A DNA stretch of 19,560 bases, taken from positions 1 through 19,560 of the forward strand of contig JBBQHM010000037.1 in assembly GCA_038323965.1 (NCBI GenBank), given 5' to 3'. The stretch comes from JBBQHM01 sp038323965. GTDB taxonomy: Bacteria > Verrucomicrobiota > Verrucomicrobiia > Chthoniobacterales > UBA10450. Of the stretch, positions 16,206 to 19,560 are shown piece after piece; the first letter of the stretch is position 1; every line of letters starts with the position of its first letter. The notes below the pieces were generated by a model, which did no database searches, was not told where the DNA came from, and saw only the letters and a list, made by a program, of their open reading frames with translations. Made by a program: the position numbers and the translations under genes.

Positions 16206-16218
16206 CAGTGCGGCACTG
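16206..16218. promoter_or_regulatory. 13-bp perfect inverted repeat between divergent genes
   Basis: CAGTGC-G-GCACTG lies in the 71-base space between the ligase fusion (start 16157, minus) and the secreted unknown (start 16229, plus). A one-base centre cannot form a hairpin loop without opening the stem, so a dimeric-protein operator is the more natural reading. This is inferred from symmetry and position only. Confidence 0.35.
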
Positions 16219-16228
16219 CACCGGTTCT

Positions 16229-16810
16229 ATGCACGCGGTGAGGCGCCTCCTGATTTTCAGTTTGCTGGCAGCGATTTGTTCCCATGCCGGAGCTGCCGCC
16301 GAGCCTCGCATCATCCGCGATGTGAAACCGCTGCCCGTCGCGCTGAATCCGGATTTCGAATTTCGAAAGACCAAGCTTTACTCGCTCACCGACAAGGCAC
16401 CGAAAGGTCGCGAGAAAGCGGGTAAGAGCGGCGAACAGAACCGCGGCGGCTCCACGAAAACGCGGACCGTCGTGCAGGACGCTTCCATCAATTTCGAGCG
16501 GGAATACCGCTTGCACGGCGCCGTGACTAAACTTGATCAGCGCCAGCGGGTCGGAAATTATTTCGATTTTTTCTGGCGCGCCCGGCGGGATGCAAACGTC
16601 ACCATTCGTCTCGAGTATCGACAGGAAAAATTACGGGCCAAGGTGCAGGCGCAGGAATTTAGTTATGTGAACGCGCGTGGGACAAACAGCACGGAATTCA
16701 AGGTAATCGGCGACGAATTCGCTGACGACGGACGGGTTATTGGGTGGCGATGTCTAATGATAGTGAATGACGTCATCGTCGCGGAAAACCGCTCCTACAT
16801 GTGGGAGTAA
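16229..16810 (+). CDS. Secreted protein of unknown function
   Basis: The protein has 193 residues from ATG 16229, which opens a good signal peptide (MHAVRRLLIFSLLAAICSHAGAAAE, shown here only as its n-region, helix 5-16 and AGAAA cleavage region). An earlier in-frame TTG at 16202 would place nine residues before it and is less likely. The mature part has a Lys/Arg/Gly-rich low-complexity stretch (about 55-80) and then a beta-rich region: YRLHGAVTKLDQRQRVGNY, FFWRARRDANVTIRLEYRQ, GRVIGWRCLMIVNDVIVAE. The spacing suggests a small beta-sandwich. I recognise no family. It starts a four-gene plus-strand run ending in grpE, but whether it shares a transcript with the STAS gene 67 bases on is unclear. 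Confidence 0.75.
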   Translation: MHAVRRLLIFSLLAAICSHAGAAAEPRIIRDVKPLPVALNPDFEFRKTKLYSLTDKAPKGREKAGKSGEQNRGGSTKTRTVVQDASINFEREYRLHGAVTKLDQRQRVGNYFDFFWRARRDANVTIRLEYRQEKLRAKVQAQEFSYVNARGTNSTEFKVIGDEFADDGRVIGWRCLMIVNDVIVAENRSYMWE

Positions 16811-16877
16811 CGCCCTTTGGCCACCGCCCGGTTCCATTGACACCGACAAGGCGAATCTTATAGTTGTTATCTCAGTT

Positions 16878-17390
16878 GTGGAGTCTTCGATTCAAGTGGG
16901 GGTAAGCGGGCCATCTGTCTGGGTAAAGGTGGAGGGCCGGGGAAGCTTCTTAAACAGCGGCAATCTCAAGGAGTTTGCCCGCGAAATGGTCGAGCGTGGT
17001 TATCGCGAATTCGTCATCGATCTGCACGAATGCGCCATGATGGATTCCACGTTCATGGGAACGATGGCGGGCGTGGCACTCCGCCTCAAGGAACTCGGGA
17101 ACGGACATCTGCACGTCGTCCATTGTGGAAAACGCAGTCACGAATTGCTTTCAGGCCTGGGCCTTGACCAGTTGTTCGATATTCATGCGCAAGGCGCGGC
17201 TGCTCCGCAGTGCTCCGAGTTGCACGCTGAGACACCGGCATCGCCCGTCGATGCGAAACAGGAACGCGCCCAGGAGATGCTCGATGCTCATGAAGCCTTG
17301 TGCGCCGCCGCGCCGGAAAATATTTTGCGGTTCAAAGACGTTCTCGATTTCCTAAAACAAGACCTGCATTACCAGACGGCTGCGAAATAA
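16878..17390 (+). CDS. STAS-domain protein, anti-sigma-factor-antagonist-like
   Basis: The protein has 170 residues from GTG 16878. A longer frame to 16767 would overlap the previous gene and encode unrelated sequence, so the GTG that opens the domain is preferred despite lacking a Shine-Dalgarno. The STAS fold covers about 4-105: beta strands VWVKVEGRG and FVIDLHECAMMDSTFMGTM, in which Asp56-Ser57 aligns with the phosphorylated Ser of SpoIIAA/RsbV. A linker follows (about 106-130), then a helical tail EMLDAHEALCAAAPENILRF and FKDVLDFL that typical RsbV proteins lack. Such proteins sequester an anti-sigma kinase when dephosphorylated. The GAF-PP2C phosphatase starts 15 bases downstream and is the likely enzyme that dephosphorylates Ser57. 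No RsbW-like kinase is in the window. Confidence 0.88.
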   Translation: MESSIQVGVSGPSVWVKVEGRGSFLNSGNLKEFAREMVERGYREFVIDLHECAMMDSTFMGTMAGVALRLKELGNGHLHVVHCGKRSHELLSGLGLDQLFDIHAQGAAAPQCSELHAETPASPVDAKQERAQEMLDAHEALCAAAPENILRFKDVLDFLKQDLHYQTAAK

Positions 17391-17404
17391 CGCAGGACGC
17401 CGTC

Positions 17405-18841
17405 ATGTCGTTATCACTTTTCCCGTGGCTCTTCGTCGCGTCTGTTATCGGCTGGATCGTTACGGTCGTCGTGGCAGCGCGTAAAATTCGCGCGCTCGAA
17501 CGCTCCAAGGAAGAAATTCAAGTCGAGGAAACGCTGGTCTTCGATTTCCTGCACGGACTCGGCGAAGCGTTTCGGGAGACGATTCGCCCGCATGATTTGC
17601 ATCGGCTCATCGTGGAAGGCGCGACCCGAATTCTCGATGCGCACGGTGGAGTTTTATACATCACCGACCGCACCGGCACGCGGCTGACTCCCTCTTTTAT
17701 CACCAAAGGCTGTCCGCCATTAGTCGAGATCCCTGATCATATTTTGCAGCAGGCGGCGACAACACCCGTCGCGCTCGACAGCTACATTCGCATGCATCCG
17801 ATCGCGGGTGATGAAGGCCTGATCGGCCGCACCTGGCAATCGAATCAGCCGCTGCTGTTAAGCGATGTGAGCGAAATCCCCGAGCTCGCGAAGTTGCGTC
17901 ATACTCCGCACGCCACCGCCTCGTTGATGATTACCGCGCTTCCCTACGGCAAACAAAATCTCGGCGTGCTCGCGGTCGCCAATGGGCCCATGGGAACTCC
18001 TTTCACTGCGAACGATTTCGTCGTCTTCAAATCGCTCGCGGAGCAGTCGGCCTTCGCGCTTTACAACGCGATCATCTACTCCGAGGCGAACGAAAAAAAA
18101 CGCCTCGATCACGATCTCGAGATCGCGCGCGATATCCAGCGCATCCTGCTCCCGGAAGCAGCGCCGGCGATCAAAGGTTTCGAGATCAACGGCATCAATA
18201 TTCCGGCGCGCCAGGTCAGCGGAGATTATTTCGACTATATCACGATTGACGACGAACGCCTCGGTGTCGCCATCGCCGACGTCTCGGGCAAAGGAGTTCC
18301 GGCGTCATTGATCATGGCGATTTGCCGAAGCGTTTTGCGCAGCCAGGCCACCAGCAACACTTCGGCCGCGGATGTTTTACAAAAAGTGAATCGCCAGCTC
18401 TACCCGGACATCCGCGAAGACATGTTCATCAGCATGGCCTACGTGATTCTCGATCACGCGCACAATGAAGTGACGCTTTCGCGCGCGGGCCATGATGCCC
18501 CGCTGCTTTACAAACGCGAGGAGCAGACCGTCACCCCGCTCAAGCCGCCGGGGATGGTGCTCGGCATTGATAGTGGGAGCGTTTTCGAGCGGCTGACGGG
18601 GAACGTTGCAGTGCCGCTCCTGCCAGGCGATTGTCTCATCCTCTACACCGACGGCGTGACTGAAGCGCTCGATGGAGAGGGATTCGAGTACGGCGTTGAC
18701 CGCATGATCGAATCCGTGCGCGCGAGCGCGGGCGAGAGCGCGCAAGCAATTGTGACACGCGTGATCGACGACTTGCGAAATTTTGTCGGTGCCCAACCGC
18801 AGAATGACGACATCACTTTGATAGCAATCCGAAAGACATGA
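17405..18841 (+). CDS. Membrane-anchored GAF-PP2C/SpoIIE serine phosphatase (RsbU-like)
   Basis: The protein has 478 residues from ATG 17405, which follows an AGGA site (17394-17397) seven bases upstream; an open frame reaching 17300 overlaps the STAS gene and is discarded. Order: one membrane helix (about 5-25), a charged coiled stretch (26-45), a GAF sensor domain (about 50-220), a signalling helix (222-250, ending EIARDIQRILLP, typical of RsbU linkers), and PP2C/SpoIIE (255-478) with SGDYFDY (272-278), ADVSGKGVPA (291-300), AGHDAPLL, LYTDGVTEA (413-421) and NDDITLIAI (467-475). Metal-binding Asp residues are intact. It is expected to dephosphorylate the STAS protein just upstream in response to a GAF ligand or membrane cue. 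Its stop overlaps the grpE start by 4 bp (ATGA). Domain calls are secure; the ligand is unknown. Confidence 0.94.
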   Translation: MSLSLFPWLFVASVIGWIVTVVVAARKIRALERSKEEIQVEETLVFDFLHGLGEAFRETIRPHDLHRLIVEGATRILDAHGGVLYITDRTGTRLTPSFITKGCPPLVEIPDHILQQAATTPVALDSYIRMHPIAGDEGLIGRTWQSNQPLLLSDVSEIPELAKLRHTPHATASLMITALPYGKQNLGVLAVANGPMGTPFTANDFVVFKSLAEQSAFALYNAIIYSEANEKKRLDHDLEIARDIQRILLPEAAPAIKGFEINGINIPARQVSGDYFDYITIDDERLGVAIADVSGKGVPASLIMAICRSVLRSQATSNTSAADVLQKVNRQLYPDIREDMFISMAYVILDHAHNEVTLSRAGHDAPLLYKREEQTVTPLKPPGMVLGIDSGSVFERLTGNVAVPLLPGDCLILYTDGVTEALDGEGFEYGVDRMIESVRASAGESAQAIVTRVIDDLRNFVGAQPQNDDITLIAIRKT

Positions 18842-19386
18842 AGAAGGAATTTAAGAAAGAGCCGGACGATCCGAAGGTCGCCGTCGATTCCGTGCGCCAC
18901 GACCAGCCGGAATCCGAACCCGAAAACGATGACCCGGTTGCCAGTTTGCAGGCGGATCTCGATCGCTTCCGCGATCTCGCGCTCCGCAGTCAGGCGGACT
19001 TTGATAATTATAAAAAACGAGCCGCTCGCGAAAAGGAAGAGGCGATCAGGTATGCGAACACCTCTTTGCTCGATCGACTCGTGACGATCATCGACAACTT
19101 TGAACTTGGACTCTCCGCCGCCCGCGGCGAGGGCGAACAGTCGCCGATTTTTGCGGGCATGCAGATGGTGCTAAAGCAGTTGAACGATTTTTTGGCGGAC
19201 AACGGCTTGCACCTTATCGATGCGGTCGGAAAGACCTTCGATCCGAATTTGCACGAAGCCATTGCGCGTGAGCACAGCGATGAAGTCGCGGAAGGCAAAG
19301 TGATTCGACAGACGCGTCGCGGTTATCGTTTCAAGGACCGATTGCTGCGACCATCGAGTGTCGTCGTCTCCAGCGGTCCCGCCTAG
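18838..19386 (+). CDS. grpE: Nucleotide exchange factor GrpE
   Basis: GrpE releases ADP from DnaK in the Hsp70 cycle. The 182 residues are typical in length. An acidic, charged N-terminus (1-34) leads into the long dimerising helix (about 36-80: LQADLDRFRDLALRSQADFDNYKKRA), then LLDRLVTIIDNFELGL, and the beta-wing with VGKTFDPNLHEAI, EGKVIRQTRRGYRFKDRLLRPSSVVVSSG. All family landmarks are present. The ATG sits in the ATGA shared with the phosphatase stop, so translation is probably coupled. DnaJ or DnaK would be expected nearby in many genomes but neither is visible before the repeats. No CIRCE element or other heat-shock operator was seen upstream. Confidence 0.96.
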   Translation: MKKEFKKEPDDPKVAVDSVRHDQPESEPENDDPVASLQADLDRFRDLALRSQADFDNYKKRAAREKEEAIRYANTSLLDRLVTIIDNFELGLSAARGEGEQSPIFAGMQMVLKQLNDFLADNGLHLIDAVGKTFDPNLHEAIAREHSDEVAEGKVIRQTRRGYRFKDRLLRPSSVVVSSGPA

Positions 19387-19388
19387 CC

Positions 19389-19560
19389 GTCATTCCGAGC
19401 GAAGCCGAGGGACCCCGTCGCGTCATGAAAAGCACAGCCAGCTCTGAACTACGACGCGCAGCCTTTGTCATCCCGAGCGAAGTCGAGGGACCCCGTCGCG
19501 TCATGAAAAGCACAGCCTGCACAGGACTACGACGCGCAGCGTTTGTCATCCCGAGCGAAG
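19389..19560 (+). repeat. 78-bp tandem repeat, at least 2.2 copies, running off the window
   Basis: Copies begin at 19389, 19467 and 19545, exactly 78 bp apart; copies 1 and 2 differ at about 7 positions, mostly in the middle third. Each starts with a GTCATYCCGAGCGAAG module followed by YCGAGGGACCCC, then a GTCATGAAAAGCACAGCC segment and an ACTACGACGCGCAGC tail. The first module resembles a dispersed 'CGAGCGAAGTCGAGGGA' repeat seen in many environmental genomes. It begins three bases after the grpE stop. Because 78 is a multiple of three the frames stay open, giving spurious reading frames on both strands. Confidence 0.9.

Noticed and set aside
16202..16230. TTGACA at 16202-16207 as a -35 box for the secreted unknown
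   Set aside because: A -10 element at proper spacing would overlap the ATG at 16229 and put the transcript start inside the gene; the hexamer there is also poor.
19331..19549. 72-codon minus-strand frame across the repeat array
   Set aside because: It stays open only because the 78-bp period is a multiple of three; the encoded sequence is just repeated RRGPS-type segments.

Overview
The window reads as chromosomal DNA of a free-living bacterium, moderately GC-rich and dense in genes. The best guess is Verrucomicrobiota (Chthoniobacterales-like). This rests on a stand-alone SWIB/MDM2-domain protein, a DUF6600-type lipoprotein with a long Pro/Thr/Ala tail, an aroA-cmk-plsC run, and several secreted proteins of a kind I associate with that phylum. 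The assignment is inference; there is no rRNA or other phylogenetic marker here beyond housekeeping proteins.

Layout. (1) 1-2820, plus strand: the 3' end of panC, then nadB overlapping it by 4 bp (CoA and NAD precursor synthesis), then a secreted protein of unknown function with a possible double-psi beta-barrel. (2) 2821-3648, minus: an exported polysaccharide deacetylase. (3) 3880-5772, plus: a soluble REC-PAS-HisKA-HATPase-REC hybrid kinase. (4) 5769-7831, minus: an exported thioredoxin-like protein, the SWIB protein with its own intrinsic terminator, and a REC-PP2C (RsbU-like) phosphatase. (5) 7964-13460, plus: a small lipoprotein, then aroA-cmk-plsC, a small one-helix membrane protein and the DUF6600 lipoprotein. 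(6) 13461-16157, minus: an 898-residue fusion of a metallo-beta-lactamase-fold nuclease to an ATP-dependent DNA ligase. (7) 16229-19386, plus: a secreted unknown, a STAS protein, a membrane-anchored GAF-PP2C phosphatase and grpE. (8) 19389 to the end: a 78-bp tandem repeat that runs off the window.

How the genes work together. panC/nadB and aroA/cmk/plsC are housekeeping. Signalling is the main accessory theme. There are two SpoIIE/RsbU-type phosphatases, one fed by a receiver domain and one by a GAF domain plus a membrane helix. The second lies directly after a STAS protein with a phosphorylatable-type Asp-Ser motif, and its stop codon overlaps the start of grpE. That suggests a partner-switching module tied to protein-quality control, but the expected anti-sigma (HATPase) kinase is not in the window. 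The hybrid kinase has no partner nearby except possibly the REC-PP2C protein.

The most unusual single gene is the nuclease-ligase fusion, which appears to be a one-polypeptide DNA end-processing and sealing enzyme with every catalytic residue I could check intact. All three convergent gene pairs in the window have stop codons that abut or overlap. No gene-free stretch exceeds 300 bases, and I saw no tRNA, rRNA, CRISPR array, insertion sequence or prophage gene.
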